Below are positions 26,985 to 36,734 of a DNA stretch of 64,000 bases, piece after piece. How positions within the stretch are numbered: the stretch's first letter is position 1; each line of letters opens with the position of its first letter. A model generated the notes under the pieces. The model searched no databases. It was not told where the DNA came from and saw nothing but the letters and a program-made list of their open reading frames with translations. The translations under genes were made by a program, and so were the position numbers. The stretch comes from an uncultured Sphingomonadaceae bacterium (GTDB lineage Bacteria; Pseudomonadota; Alphaproteobacteria; Sphingomonadales; Sphingomonadaceae), in assembly GCA_947489315.1 (NCBI GenBank), contig CANLCX010000001.1, positions 499,501-563,500 of the forward strand, read 5' to 3'.

Positions 26985-27425
26985 CTACAGTGTGAAACCA
27001 CCGTCTGTCTGGCACGGGGCTTTGCCTGTGAAACCAAGTGATTCATTTGCGAGTTGCGTATCAAAAAATTCATGAACAGAGGAAATTTTACCATCGCGGA
27101 ACGAAAAAATATGGGCATAGCGCTGATCATAGCGCTGCCCGTTTTTCGCTACGCCTTGGGCTTCCATAATGGCAGTGATGCCATCATCACCCTCCGTCAT
27201 GATCTTCCAGTTTTTGGCGAACTGAAATTGCTCAAAGTCCAGCGCGTCGAAGATCAGCGGCAAAACGGTTTTGAGCGCCGCAAAGCTATCATAGCGGCCC
27301 GAGATGATGGTGTTTCCTGATACGTTGTAAACAACGTCCGGATGATGCAGCGCTTCAAATGCGGCGACGTCTAACCGGGCAAGCGCCTCATAATAGGCGT
27401 TCACTATGGCCCGATTAGACGTCAA
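26985..27425 (-). CDS. NTF2-like/SnoaL-like protein
   Basis: A 146-residue alpha+beta barrel protein: NAYYEALARLDVAAFEALHHPDVVYNVSGNT is the usual SnoaL/NTF2 opening and HIFSFRDGKISSVHEFFDTQLA the closing strands. Such proteins bind or isomerise small hydrophobic ligands; which one is unknown. The start seems to be TTG 27425, six bases after the hflC stop, with GAGGGAG further upstream; an in-frame GTG a few codons later is also possible. The tight spacing suggests transcription from the hflKC operon. Confidence 0.8.
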   Translation of the reverse strand: MTSNRAIVNAYYEALARLDVAAFEALHHPDVVYNVSGNTIISGRYDSFAALKTVLPLIFDALDFEQFQFAKNWKIMTEGDDGITAIMEAQGVAKNGQRYDQRYAHIFSFRDGKISSVHEFFDTQLANESLGFTGKAPCQTDGGFTL

Positions 27426-27431
27426 AACCGA

Positions 27432-28283
27432 TTATCTCCCTCGGAACTGGCGCAGATACTCATTGTCTGGCGACAGTACGAAGGACGAGCTTGGATCGCC
27501 CTCCTGACCTCTGCGGAAGGTTGTCTCATAGCTTTTCATGGCACGGTAGAAATCATAAAAATCCGCGTCTTTGCCAAAGCTTTCGGCATAGGTCCGAGCG
27601 GCACTCGCGTCTGCTTCGGCGCGAATAATCTGAGCTTGTTTGGCGCCTTGCGCTTTGATCGTACGGGCTTCCTGCTCACGTGCAGTCCGCATGCGTTGAT
27701 AGGCACTTTCCAGGGGTGTGCCGTCTGGTAGATCGGCGCGTTTGATCCTAACGTCGACAATCTCTGCACCATATTGGCGAGCGACTCGGTTGAGACCGGT
27801 CTTGATATTATCCATCACTTGACCGCGTTCCGGGCTTAACAGGGCGGCGAAGGGCCGTTTGCCAAGCTCGTTTCGCAGAGCCGAACCAAGGATCGGCCGG
27901 AGCTCGTCGGCTACGCGTGCTTCATTGCCAGCTGCAATGAACATGCGCAGGGGATCAGTGATCCGAAAACGCGCAAAGGCGTCGACTTGCAGCCTTAGCT
28001 GGTCGGTGGACAGCACTTGTTGCTGTTCCATTTCAACATCAAGAATGCGTTTGTCGATCCATTCAACCTGTTCCAAAAACGGAATCTTGGGAAGCAAGCC
28101 GGCTCCGGTCTGGCCAAAGGGCGCTCCAGCTTGATAGCGATTGATAATCCGCACCGGTTCACCAAAGCGTACAACGACGCCCTGACGGGTTTCCGGCACG
28201 ATGATGAGTGTATTAACCAGCAAGAGTATCAAACCGAAAACGATAACGGCCAGCGCCACGGGATTTTTCATGATGTTACCCAT
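27432..28283 (-). CDS. hflC: Protease modulator HflC
   Basis: SPFH-domain protein that partners HflK and regulates the FtsH protease at the membrane. The 283-residue protein has one N-terminal helix (VALAVIVFGLILLLVNTLIIV), then ETRQGVVVRFGEPVR, LLPKIPFLEQVEWIDKRIL, and the coiled-coil segment QEARTIKAQGAKQAQIIRAEADA. It ends with the FVLSPDNEYLRQF signature. Its ATG overlaps the hflK stop by one base (TAATG). Confidence 0.94.
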   Translation of the reverse strand: MGNIMKNPVALAVIVFGLILLLVNTLIIVPETRQGVVVRFGEPVRIINRYQAGAPFGQTGAGLLPKIPFLEQVEWIDKRILDVEMEQQQVLSTDQLRLQVDAFARFRITDPLRMFIAAGNEARVADELRPILGSALRNELGKRPFAALLSPERGQVMDNIKTGLNRVARQYGAEIVDVRIKRADLPDGTPLESAYQRMRTAREQEARTIKAQGAKQAQIIRAEADASAARTYAESFGKDADFYDFYRAMKSYETTFRRGQEGDPSSSFVLSPDNEYLRQFRGR

Positions 28284-29374
28284 TATTTCGCCTCCACGAC
28301 TTGAGGCGCTGCGGCCTGGGTCCGTTTCTTGATTTCCGGTAGCGGCAGATAAGGTGTTACACCATCGGCCTCGATAATCGTTTTATCTACTTGTGCCAGA
28401 ACACGCTCCATCGTTTCGTAATACATGCGCTGACGGGTTACGCGCGGTGCCAAGCGATATTCTGCATAGACCTTGTCAAAGGCCGCAGATTCGCCCTGTG
28501 CTTGGGCTGTCAGCTGCTGGGCATAAGCGCGCGCTTCGTTAAGATAGGTTTGGGCCGTTTGTTGGGCGGCGGACACTTCTTTAAACGCATCGTTTACGGC
28601 CGCCGGTGGATCGGCCTTTTTAATCGCGATACCGCGAATGACCACACCGGCGCCATAGCCGTCAAGCAAGGCCTGCATATTTGTTTCAACCTGTTGCTCA
28701 ATCTCGGTCCGCTCCGAACCGATTGTGTCATCCAGCGTGAAATTTGCCACTGACGCACGCATTGCGGATTCTGCAACTTCTTTGATTGTCTCTTCTTGTT
28801 CAGCAATTTGAAACAAGAATAGTTCGGGTGACTTGATGTTCCAACGTACAGAATAAGCAAGATCGACTATATTTTGATCGCCGGTAAGGATCAGTTTTTC
28901 CGATTCACCGGTTGGAATGTCGATCGTACGAATTTCTTCGACATCGAGTTTGGTAATTTGCTCAATCGGTGCGGGTAAAGAGAAGTGAAGGCCTGGTTGC
29001 ATGGTTCTGGAATAAGACCCGAACAATGTAACGACGCCGCGTTCCTGCGGACTAACGCGATGGACGGAGGTTAGGCCCACCCATAATAGAACAAAACCGA
29101 TAAGCAGTATCGGCCACCAGGGCCGGCCGCCGGGCCGTGTCGGTATACCGCCCTTGAAACCGCCGCCGGTTCCTTTTTTGAACAACTCCTCAAGCGAACT
29201 AGACCCGCCTTTGCGGCCGCCACCGGAGGATCCACCCGAAGGCGTGCCCCACGGATTACGTGGTCCGCCACCTTTGCCGTCGTCGTCACCACCATTGCCC
29301 CAAGGGCTGGCCATGTTCAATATTGAACCCAAGACTGTTTTTTGGGACGCTTGCCCATCAATTTTTTTATCCAT
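28283..29374 (-). CDS. hflK: FtsH protease activity modulator HflK
   Basis: A 363-residue SPFH protein. A Gly/Ser-rich cytoplasmic N-terminus (many GGG, WGNGG, NPWG) leads to one helix WWPILLIGFVLLWVGLTSVHRV. The periplasmic SPFH domain follows (ERGVVTLFGSYSRTMQPGLHFSLPAP, then GDQNIVDLAYSVRWNIKSP), then the long coiled coil and TMERVLAQVDKTII. Order hflK-hflC is conserved in proteobacteria. The mrp gene is divergent, 71 bases away. ATG 29314 (MASPWGNG) is an alternative start. Confidence 0.94.
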   Translation of the reverse strand: MDKKIDGQASQKTVLGSILNMASPWGNGGDDDGKGGGPRNPWGTPSGGSSGGGRKGGSSSLEELFKKGTGGGFKGGIPTRPGGRPWWPILLIGFVLLWVGLTSVHRVSPQERGVVTLFGSYSRTMQPGLHFSLPAPIEQITKLDVEEIRTIDIPTGESEKLILTGDQNIVDLAYSVRWNIKSPELFLFQIAEQEETIKEVAESAMRASVANFTLDDTIGSERTEIEQQVETNMQALLDGYGAGVVIRGIAIKKADPPAAVNDAFKEVSAAQQTAQTYLNEARAYAQQLTAQAQGESAAFDKVYAEYRLAPRVTRQRMYYETMERVLAQVDKTIIEADGVTPYLPLPEIKKRTQAAAPQVVEAK

Positions 29375-29445
29375 GTTTTCTTTATAGGTAGCGTGAGGTC
29401 AGAAAAACAGTGTCAATCCGATAAAAGTGCAACTATGCGAAGCAA

Positions 29446-30408
29446 ATGACCGATATTTCTTTGATTGAGGCGGCTCTTAACGAAGTCGCAAGTGGTAGAT
29501 TTAGTGCTGTACGTTCAGACGAAGGCCGCGTTTCCTTGGTGTTAAACGTCGGCGGGCTTGATGTTCGTGATCGCGGGCAGATTGAGATTGCCGTCAAAGG
29601 CAAGCTGCTTGAATTGGACGGTGTCGAAAAAGTTGATGTCGTTATGACAGCGGAGAAAATCGAACGCCGCCTGATTGCAGTGGGCAGCGGCAAAGGCGGT
29701 GTCGGGAAATCGACCTTGTCTACCAACCTTGCTATTGCGCTAAAAGCCTTGGGCCATAAAGTCGGCATGGTCGACGCTGATATTTACGGCCCTTCGCAAC
29801 CAAGACTTTTGAATTGCGAAGGTCGCCGCCCGGAGGCAGAGGGCAAGCAGCTTATCCCTGTTCCCAATGAATATGAAATTCCGGTGCTGTCCATGGGGCA
29901 TCTGGCAAAGCCCGGTCAGGCCATTGCCTGGCGCGGACCGATGGCCGGCAAGGCGCTGGAACAACTGATCGATGCTCATTGGGGTGATACCGAACTTCTA
30001 ATTGTTGATATGCCGCCGGGTACGGGCGATGTGCAGTTATCGATGATGCAAAATCATAAGCCAATCGGCGCGTTGATTGTTTCAACGCCGCAAGATTTAG
30101 CTTTGATGGACGCGGTGCGCGCTGTTGATCTGTTTGAACAGGCGAAAATCCCGCTCATTGGCATGGTCGAAAATATGGCGGGCTATATCTGTCCTCATTG
30201 CGGCGAAGTCAGCGATCCCTTTGGTGCCGGCGGCGCGGAGGCAGCTGCCAAGACTATGAACATGCCGTTCCTCGGACGTGTTCCTTTGGATATTGAGATT
30301 CGTAAGTCGAGCGATGGTGGGACACCGCCAGCTTATTCGGATAGCCTGCAAGGAAAGGCTTTCCATGATATTGCCAAAAGGCTCGCGACATGGTTGGATA
30401 ATCAGTAA
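29446..30408 (+). CDS. mrp: Mrp/NBP35-type iron-sulfur cluster carrier ATPase
   Basis: Cytoplasmic P-loop ATPase that carries and delivers Fe-S clusters. A DUF59-like N-domain (residues 1-70) precedes the deviant Walker [12 protein letters not shown] at 80-90. [14 protein letters not shown] and [12 protein letters not shown] are the family hallmarks. The cluster-binding CPHC is Cys249/Cys252. Length 320 is short but within range. It heads a plus-strand run of closely spaced genes. Other names are ApbC and NubP. Confidence 0.93.
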   Translation: MTDISLIEAALNEVASGRFSAVRSDEGRVSLVLNVGGLDVRDRGQIEIAVKGKLLELDGVEKVDVVMTAEKIERRLIAVGSGKGGVGKSTLSTNLAIALKALGHKVGMVDADIYGPSQPRLLNCEGRRPEAEGKQLIPVPNEYEIPVLSMGHLAKPGQAIAWRGPMAGKALEQLIDAHWGDTELLIVDMPPGTGDVQLSMMQNHKPIGALIVSTPQDLALMDAVRAVDLFEQAKIPLIGMVENMAGYICPHCGEVSDPFGAGGAEAAAKTMNMPFLGRVPLDIEIRKSSDGGTPPAYSDSLQGKAFHDIAKRLATWLDNQ

Positions 30409-30437
30409 GTCGTTTACACAGAGGGGAAAGACCGGCC

Positions 30438-30875
30438 ATGCCTTTGCAAACTGATCAGGATATTGCCCGTCTGTTGACCGAGACAAAACGCATTGCTTTG
30501 GTCGGTGCATCCGCCAAACCGGAACGTGCCAGCAATCGCATTCTGAAATATCTGCTCGATCAAGGCTATGAAGTTATTCCTGTTAATCCGGGTCTGGCCG
30601 GGCAGCAATTGCACGGTGCGACTGTAGTGGATTCATTGAAAGCCATTAGCGGGCTGGTCGATATGGTCGACATTTTCCGCAATTCTGCAGCGGCCGGCGG
30701 CGTGGTCGATGAGGCCATAGCTGTGGGCGCAAAATCAGTCTGGATGCAACTGAACGTCATCAATAGGCCCGCAGCTGAACGCGCCGAAAAAGCTGGGCTT
30801 GAGGTAGTCATGGACCGCTGCCCAAAAATAGAAATTCCCCGGCTTGGTTTGATGAAGAGCGATAATGTCAACTGA
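30438..30875 (+). CDS. CoA-binding domain protein
   Basis: A 145-residue Rossmann-like protein of the YccU/CoA_binding_2 family. Features are [18 protein letters not shown] at the N-terminus, [34 protein letters not shown] and the C-terminal [14 protein letters not shown]. The fold resembles the succinyl-CoA synthetase alpha N-domain and may bind CoA; no catalytic role is known. Its stop overlaps the start of the following gene by 11 bases. Confidence 0.9.
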   Translation: MPLQTDQDIARLLTETKRIALVGASAKPERASNRILKYLLDQGYEVIPVNPGLAGQQLHGATVVDSLKAISGLVDMVDIFRNSAAAGGVVDEAIAVGAKSVWMQLNVINRPAAERAEKAGLEVVMDRCPKIEIPRLGLMKSDNVN

Positions 30876-33165
30876 ACCATTAGAAAAACCCAGCTCCGGA
30901 GAAGATGAGGAAGGCGCAAAGCTGTTTACGCGCCGTAACTTCCTGATCGGTGGCAGCGCCGCGACCGGACTGGTATTGGCTTGGGCCATATGGCCGCGCG
31001 CTTATGAGCCCAATATCAGCGCAACCGAAAATGAAGAAATCTTCGGTGCCTATCTCAAAATATCAAAAGAGGGGCAGGTTACGGTCGTGGTGCCCCAAAG
31101 CGAAATGGGGCAGGGCGTCTATACCGTTCTGCCACAAATATTGGCCGATGAACTTGGCGCGGATTGGCGCACTATTGCGGTTGAACCGGCGCCGATAAAC
31201 CCTCTCTACGCCAATAGTTTCTTGGCGCAACAATGGGCTGAAACATTGTTACCGCCTGGTGCTGGAAAATTGACGGACGAAGAGATGGCGGCCTGGGTGG
31301 CCAAGAATGTTGCGACCCGAAACGACTTTATCGTGACCGCAGATTCCGCCTCTGTACCTTCATATTCCCACAGTTTTCGAGAAGCCGGCGCGGCGGCGCG
31401 CGTGTTGCTCAGTAAGGCTGCCGGTGCAAAATGGGATATCGCTTGGGAATCTTGCGTTGTCGAAAATGGCTTTGTCTCGAATGGCGACAAGAAACTGCGT
31501 TTTGGTGAATTGGTGGTCGATGCGCTGAAACAGGATTTACCCGATCCGGTTCCTCTGCGATCCAATCCAGTGAATAATCTGGTGGGGCAGGATGTTCCCC
31601 GTCTTGATCTGCCAGCGAAATTGGATGGTTCGGCCAACTTCGCTGGCGATATTCGCTTGCCCGATTTGGTATATGCTTCGATCCGGCAGGGGCCAATTGG
31701 AGCGACCCGCTTGAAATCGTTCAACCGCGAAGGAGCGAGCAAGATTATCGGCCTTGTCGATGTGGTTGAGCATGATCGTTGGATCGCCGCTGTTGCAACC
31801 AATTGGTGGGCGGCCAATCAGGCGCTTGATCAAATGAGCCCGATGTTTGAAACGACTGGTTTATTGCCAGATAGCGACACGATTGATGGTACGTTGGAAA
31901 AAGCGTTGGAAGAAGGGCCGGGCACCCGCTTTGCCAGTCGCGGTGAGACCAAGCCGGCATTTGATGAACATGAAAATATCCGGGCGCGCTATAAGGTAGA
32001 GGCCGCGCTACATGCGCCAATCGAAACCAGAACCGCGACCGCTGAATATCGCGATGGACGACTGGAATTATGGATTGCGACGCAGGCTCCTGCCGCAGCA
32101 GTACAGGCAGCGGCAGAGGCTGCCGATATCAGTGCAGAAAATGTTACACTTTATCCGATGTTGGCTGGAGGGTCTTTTGGCCGCAATCTGGATAGCAAGA
32201 TCGCCGCTCAGGTCGCTTTCATAGCCAAACAAATGGCGCGACCAGTCCAGCTAATCTGGTCTCGGGCGGAAGAGATGATGCACGACCATTATCGTACGCC
32301 TGCGGCTGCGCGGCTTGATGCCGCGACCGATAAGGCGGGCCGCATACAAGCGCTACAAATCAAGGTTGCCGCCCCCGCTGCTGCAAGAGAGCAAAGCAAG
32401 CGCGTGGTGCGTGGGATGGACGAGATTGAGGCCATGCGCGCGTCTATAGGCGAGGCGGATGTTAAGGCGGTCGCCGGTGCGGATGTGGAATATAATATTG
32501 CCAATTTTACGCTGGATCACCATCCGGCCTATGTAGGTGCACCAACGGGCAACTGGCGCAGCAATGCTGATAGCTATAATGCCTTCTTTGTCGAATCCTT
32601 CATCGACGAACTGGCTGCGAGAGCAAAGATCGAACCTTTATCCTACCGTATGCAAATGATGTCAGGCCGCCCGCGTCTGGCCCGCTGTTTGACTGGCGTC
32701 GCCGCTATGGCGGGCTGGGATGGTGGCCTTGATGGTAGCGGTCAGGGCCTGGCTTGTCATTCCATGCGCGGCGGCCATATTGCGGTTATCGTGCGCGCCA
32801 ATCGCGGTGAAAGCGGTTTGAGAGTGAGGCGCATTTCCGCGACCGTCGATATCGGGCGGATTATTCATCCCGATATCGCCCGACAACAGATTGAAGGCGG
32901 CATCATATATGGTCTCGCTATGGCTTTGGGCGCGGCCACCCGCTTTCATAAGGGATTGCCACTTACCCGCAGCTTGGGCGACTTGTCATTGCCGCGACTG
33001 GCAGAAATCCCGCCCATACAAATTGAGTTTATTCGTAGTGAAGAGGAGCCGGTTGGCGTTGAGGAAATCGGGGTACCGGCTGTCGCTCCTGCCATAGCAA
33101 ATGCGCTATTTTCCGCCACCGGGCTTCGTTTCCGTCAATTACCGTTATTTGCTGAGGCTTCATGA
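30865..33165 (+). CDS. Xanthine dehydrogenase-family molybdenum hydroxylase, large subunit (IorB-like)
   Basis: A 766-residue molybdopterin-binding subunit of the isoquinoline 1-oxidoreductase beta type. An N-terminal twin-arginine signal (TRRNFLIGG, residues 22-30, then a hydrophobic stretch) directs it to the periplasm. The Mo-cofactor segments [28 protein letters not shown] and [17 protein letters not shown] are seen; Glu734 is the likely catalytic glutamate. The usual partner, a [2Fe-2S] small subunit of about 150 residues, is not adjacent. It overlaps the CoA-binding gene upstream and hemH downstream (ATGA). Confidence 0.9.
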   Translation: MSTEPLEKPSSGEDEEGAKLFTRRNFLIGGSAATGLVLAWAIWPRAYEPNISATENEEIFGAYLKISKEGQVTVVVPQSEMGQGVYTVLPQILADELGADWRTIAVEPAPINPLYANSFLAQQWAETLLPPGAGKLTDEEMAAWVAKNVATRNDFIVTADSASVPSYSHSFREAGAAARVLLSKAAGAKWDIAWESCVVENGFVSNGDKKLRFGELVVDALKQDLPDPVPLRSNPVNNLVGQDVPRLDLPAKLDGSANFAGDIRLPDLVYASIRQGPIGATRLKSFNREGASKIIGLVDVVEHDRWIAAVATNWWAANQALDQMSPMFETTGLLPDSDTIDGTLEKALEEGPGTRFASRGETKPAFDEHENIRARYKVEAALHAPIETRTATAEYRDGRLELWIATQAPAAAVQAAAEAADISAENVTLYPMLAGGSFGRNLDSKIAAQVAFIAKQMARPVQLIWSRAEEMMHDHYRTPAAARLDAATDKAGRIQALQIKVAAPAAAREQSKRVVRGMDEIEAMRASIGEADVKAVAGADVEYNIANFTLDHHPAYVGAPTGNWRSNADSYNAFFVESFIDELAARAKIEPLSYRMQMMSGRPRLARCLTGVAAMAGWDGGLDGSGQGLACHSMRGGHIAVIVRANRGESGLRVRRISATVDIGRIIHPDIARQQIEGGIIYGLAMALGAATRFHKGLPLTRSLGDLSLPRLAEIPPIQIEFIRSEEEPVGVEEIGVPAVAPAIANALFSATGLRFRQLPLFAEAS

Positions 33166-34178
33166 ATATGCAGACGCTTGATCATTTGCCCGCCGACCAT
33201 CCTCCGGTAAAGACCGGCAAGGTTGGTCTGCTATTGGTCAATCTCGGTACACCCGACGCGCCGAACAAAAAGGCAGTGAAACGCTATCTGAAGGAATTTT
33301 TGTCGGACAAGCGAGTTGTCGAAATACCCGACCTAATCTGGCAACCCATATTGCGTGGGATCATCCTGAATACGCGCCCCAAAAAATCAGCCCATGCCTA
33401 CAGTCTGGTGTGGACAGATGAGGGATCACCACTGGCGGTCTATACAAGGCGCCAGGCGGAGGCACTGGCAGGAAAATATGGTGATGATGTTCATGTCGAT
33501 TGGGCAATGCGCTATGGTAATCCCAGTGTGAGCAGCAGAATGCAGGCATTGAAAGATGCAGGTTGCGAACGGATTTTGGTGGCACCGTTGTATCCGCAAT
33601 ATAGCGGCGCGACGACAGCCAGTGTGCATGATGCCGTGTTTGACGCGATCAAGGCGATGCGCTGGCAACCCGCTATCCGTATGTTGCCGCCTTATCATGA
33701 TGATGCGGACTACATAAATGCCTTGAAAACCAGCGTCGAAGCCGGATTGGCTGGACTGGATTTTGAACCGGATGCCGTCATTGCCAGCTTTCACGGCATG
33801 CCAAAGCGGACATTGGAATTGGGCGACCCTTATCATTGCCACTGTCAGAAAACCGCGCGGCTCTTGTCAGAAGCAATGGGGCGGGAACTGACCATTGCTT
33901 TTCAGTCGCGCTTTGGGCCTGCCAAATGGTTGGAACCGGCCACGGATTTGACACTCGAGAAGCTGGCGCAAGAGGGCAAGAAAAAGGTCGCGATATTTGC
34001 GCCGGGATTTGTCAGCGATTGCCTAGAAACATGCGAAGAGCTAGCGATACGCGGTAAAGAAGATTTTGAAGCTGCCGGCGGCGAGCGTTTTGCTTATATA
34101 CCCTGTCTGAATGATAGTGAGACCGGGATCGGCTTGTTCGATAAATTGGTGCGCCGGGAACTGGCTGGATGGATTTAG
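33162..34178 (+). CDS. hemH: Ferrochelatase
   Basis: Inserts ferrous iron into protoporphyrin IX, the last haem synthesis step. The 338-residue protein has LLLVNLGTPDAP, the metal-site His in SFHGMPKRTLELGDPY, QSRFGPAKWLEPATD, and the catalytic acidic motif DCLETCEE. CHCQKTA follows the active site as in proteobacterial forms. It supplies the haem needed by the multihaem cytochrome encoded later. Its start overlaps the molybdenum hydroxylase stop by 4 bases and its end overlaps the next gene by 10. Confidence 0.95.
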   Translation: MNMQTLDHLPADHPPVKTGKVGLLLVNLGTPDAPNKKAVKRYLKEFLSDKRVVEIPDLIWQPILRGIILNTRPKKSAHAYSLVWTDEGSPLAVYTRRQAEALAGKYGDDVHVDWAMRYGNPSVSSRMQALKDAGCERILVAPLYPQYSGATTASVHDAVFDAIKAMRWQPAIRMLPPYHDDADYINALKTSVEAGLAGLDFEPDAVIASFHGMPKRTLELGDPYHCHCQKTARLLSEAMGRELTIAFQSRFGPAKWLEPATDLTLEKLAQEGKKKVAIFAPGFVSDCLETCEELAIRGKEDFEAAGGERFAYIPCLNDSETGIGLFDKLVRRELAGWI

Positions 34179-34432
34179 ACCTGGATGATATTTTCCATCC
34201 GCCAGTGAAACGCAGTATCACGATCGCGGGGCACCAGACGTCGATCACGCTGGAGCCTTTATTCTGGGAGCTACTCAAGGTGGCCGCAGAAAAACAAGCT
34301 CTACCGATCAATGCTTTGGTGGCACAAATTGACGTTCAGCGGCTCGATGCTGATGAACCGCCGGGGCTGGCGACCGCGATCCGCTTGTGGTTGACGCATG
34401 ATCTGCTTGGAAATTCCGTCCAAGCCGACTAA
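34169..34432 (+). CDS. Ribbon-helix-helix domain protein
   Basis: An 87-residue RHH_4-type protein: VKRSITIAGHQTSITLEPLFWELLKVAAEKQALPINALV is the strand-helix-helix pattern with the usual HxTSITLE strand, and LATAIRLWLTHDLL the closing helix. This subfamily is common in alphaproteobacteria, and a DNA target is not established. It overlaps the ferrochelatase end by 10 bases, with crcB 9 bases downstream. Confidence 0.88.
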   Translation: MDLDLDDIFHPPVKRSITIAGHQTSITLEPLFWELLKVAAEKQALPINALVAQIDVQRLDADEPPGLATAIRLWLTHDLLGNSVQAD

Positions 34433-34441
34433 GGCAGCCTC

Positions 34442-34819
34442 ATGAACGCAACCCTTCTTGTCATGGCGGGCGGCGCAGTGGGCGCGGCAGCGCGTTATAA
34501 TCTGGGGCGGCTGGTTTTTCATTGGGGCGGAACAGGCCTTCCTTTTGGCACGTTGATCGCCAATTTAATGGGCGGGTTGTTAATGGGCGTGTTGGTCGGT
34601 GTGTTGGCGCGCAGTGATTTTGTCGATGAGCCGTGGCGGTTGCTGCTCGGCGTCGGTTTGCTGGGCGGGTTTACGACCTTTTCGGCATTTAGTTTGGAAG
34701 TTTTAAATATGATTGAGCGCGGAAATTGGGGCATAGCCTTGGGCTATGCATTGCTATCCGTCATCGGTTCGGTGCTCGCGCTATTTGCGGGCTTAATGGC
34801 CATAAGGGCAATAGCATGA
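34442..34819 (+). CDS. crcB: Fluoride efflux channel CrcB (Fluc)
   Basis: Four-helix membrane protein of 125 residues that forms a dual-topology dimer exporting fluoride. The marks are GGAVGAAARYNLGRL, PFGTLIANLMGG with the conserved Asn, and GLLGGFTTFSAFSLE with the Phe-box residues and Ser/Thr. I looked for a fluoride riboswitch upstream and saw none; the gene sits inside the hemH-rlu run and overlaps the next gene by 4 bases. Confidence 0.95.
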   Translation: MNATLLVMAGGAVGAAARYNLGRLVFHWGGTGLPFGTLIANLMGGLLMGVLVGVLARSDFVDEPWRLLLGVGLLGGFTTFSAFSLEVLNMIERGNWGIALGYALLSVIGSVLALFAGLMAIRAIA

Positions 34820-36099
34820 CGACATTTGATCCCACTGCCGAAAGCGGTTCAGAGGCTGAAAAGCCGGAGGGTCAGGGCACGCTTAAAGATCAGAAGCAGG
34901 CGCTGAAAGTACTTGATGTACGTCAATTTACCGTGTCGGCTGACGATGATGATATCCGGTTGGACCGTTGGTTCAAGCGCCACATGGAAGATGTGCCGTT
35001 TAATGTTGTGTCGCGCTGGTCGCGGACCGGTCAATTGCGACTGGATGGTAAACGGGTGAGTCCCGGGGACCGGATCAAAGAAGGGCAAGTCATTCGCGTC
35101 CCACCCGCCGAGATTGAACGGCCGGGCCGGGTCGCCAAACCGCGTTCGGATCTGTCGCAAGACCAGATAAATTTTGCGCAAGAGCTAGTCATTCACAAAG
35201 ATAAGTCGGCGATTATCGTCAACAAACCGCCTGGGTTGGCAACGCAGGGCGGTAGCAAAACCACCACCCATCTCGATGGCTTGCTCGATGCGCTTACCTA
35301 TGATGCCAAGGGTCGGCCCAAGCTGGTACACAGGCTGGACAAAGATACCAGTGGCGTGATCCTTTTGGCACGATCAGCGGGCGCGGCTTCTTTCTTTTCC
35401 AAACGTTTCTCGGGGCGGACGGTGCGCAAAGTCTATTGGGCGCTTGTCATGGGCGTACCGGAAATTGCGGACGGCATGATCGATCTGCCGCTTTCCAAAC
35501 AACCTGGCTCCGGCGGCGAAAAAATGCATGTCGATGAAGAAAATGGGCAATCGGCCAAATCACGCTATCGGGTTATCGAACGTGCTGGCAACCGAGCCTG
35601 CTGGGTTGAGTTGCAGCCTTTTACTGGGCGCACACATCAGCTTCGTGTCCATATGGCAGCCATTGGTCATCCGATATTGGGCGACGGCAAATATGGCGGA
35701 AAAGAAGCGTTTTTGACCGGATCAATCAGCCGCAAAATGCATCTGCACGCTCGCCGCCTGAAAATTGAACATCCTGATGGACATAATCTGGATGTGAAAG
35801 CTGAGCTTCCCAAGCATTTTGCCGAGACTATCGAAAATCTCGGCCTTGATCTCGACTTGGGCGATCTCGTTCTGGATGAGAAAAAGCCCGGTGGCAAAGC
35901 GGTGCGTAAACAGCAAGGCCGCGCCCATGCCAAACAAATCCGCAAGGACAAACGGGGTGAACGCCGTGGGCGTGGTGAAAATGAAGGCAAGCCGACAAAA
36001 GCTGGTAAGCCTACCAAACGTGAGCGCCCCAATGCCGGGAAAGCCACGCATAAGAAAAACATGCCGCACAAAGCCAAAGTCAAACAAAAGAGCCGTTAA
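34816..36099 (+). CDS. RluA-family pseudouridine synthase with basic C-terminal tail
   Basis: Converts uridine to pseudouridine in rRNA or tRNA. A 427-residue protein: S4-like RNA-binding domain (RLDRWFKRHMEDVPFNVVSRWSRTGQLRLDG), then the catalytic domain with Asp175 in HRLDKDTSGVILLA and GRTHQLRVHM. A long Lys/Arg-rich tail of about 70 residues at the end is unusual and may bind RNA. RluC/RluD-like target cannot be told. ATG 34816 overlaps crcB; a longer frame to 34726 is an artefact of that overlap. Confidence 0.92.
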   Translation: MTTFDPTAESGSEAEKPEGQGTLKDQKQALKVLDVRQFTVSADDDDIRLDRWFKRHMEDVPFNVVSRWSRTGQLRLDGKRVSPGDRIKEGQVIRVPPAEIERPGRVAKPRSDLSQDQINFAQELVIHKDKSAIIVNKPPGLATQGGSKTTTHLDGLLDALTYDAKGRPKLVHRLDKDTSGVILLARSAGAASFFSKRFSGRTVRKVYWALVMGVPEIADGMIDLPLSKQPGSGGEKMHVDEENGQSAKSRYRVIERAGNRACWVELQPFTGRTHQLRVHMAAIGHPILGDGKYGGKEAFLTGSISRKMHLHARRLKIEHPDGHNLDVKAELPKHFAETIENLGLDLDLGDLVLDEKKPGGKAVRKQQGRAHAKQIRKDKRGERRGRGENEGKPTKAGKPTKRERPNAGKATHKKNMPHKAKVKQKSR

Positions 36100-36734
36100 T
36101 GCATCCCGATCCCGCGTTTCGATGGCCCAAGTCGGGCAATGACCATAATGATGCCGATGAACGAGCTGCGCTCGAAGCGCTGATTGCCCAAATCGGCTTC
36201 GGCATGATTTTCGCGACCACGCCCGACGGCCCGCGCGTGGCGCATGTTCCGGTTTTCTCCACTGGTGACGGCGCGCTGCAATTTCATTTGTCTCGGGGCA
36301 GTGCGCTGACGAAATCCTTGGTTGGTTTGACCGCGCTGTGTGTGATCAACGGACCAGAAGCTTATATCAGCCCGGACTGGTATGGGATCGACGACCAGGT
36401 TCCAACGTGGAATTATCTGACGCTGGAATTGGAAGGACCTGTCCGTGAAATGGAGCGGGAAGGTTTGATTGCTTTGCTGGACGATCTTGCCGAACAGAAT
36501 GAAGCGAAGCTTGCACCCAAGACACCATGGCATCGCAACAAGATGGATGCTGGTAAATTTGACAAGATGGTCGATGCGATTGTCGGTTTTGAGATGGAAA
36601 TTAAGGCATGGCGACCCACCGCCAAGCTTAGCCAGAACAAGCCCAGCGTTGTCCGTGACAATGCGGCCGATGCGCTTGATGCCATCGGCCGGAGGGCAAT
36701 TGCCCATATGATGCGGGAGTTTAGTCCGAAATGA
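36099..36734 (+). CDS. PaiB-like FMN-binding protein
   Basis: A 211-residue split-barrel flavoprotein of the PaiB family (annotated as FMN-binding negative transcriptional regulator). The N-terminal opening has the HPDPAFRWP motif near MHP; HVPVFSTGDGALQFHLSRGSALTKSL and YISPDWYGIDDQVPTWNY are the family core, then KMVDAIVGFEMEIK and LSQNKPSVVRDNA. A regulator role in Bacillus is known for PaiB, but here it is only inferred. It overlaps the pseudouridine synthase stop by one base (TAATG). Confidence 0.88.
   Translation: MHPDPAFRWPKSGNDHNDADERAALEALIAQIGFGMIFATTPDGPRVAHVPVFSTGDGALQFHLSRGSALTKSLVGLTALCVINGPEAYISPDWYGIDDQVPTWNYLTLELEGPVREMEREGLIALLDDLAEQNEAKLAPKTPWHRNKMDAGKFDKMVDAIVGFEMEIKAWRPTAKLSQNKPSVVRDNAADALDAIGRRAIAHMMREFSPK

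Noticed and set aside
34433-34441. Fluoride riboswitch before crcB
   Set aside because: Only 9 bases separate it from the previous gene, and no crcB-motif core is seen.
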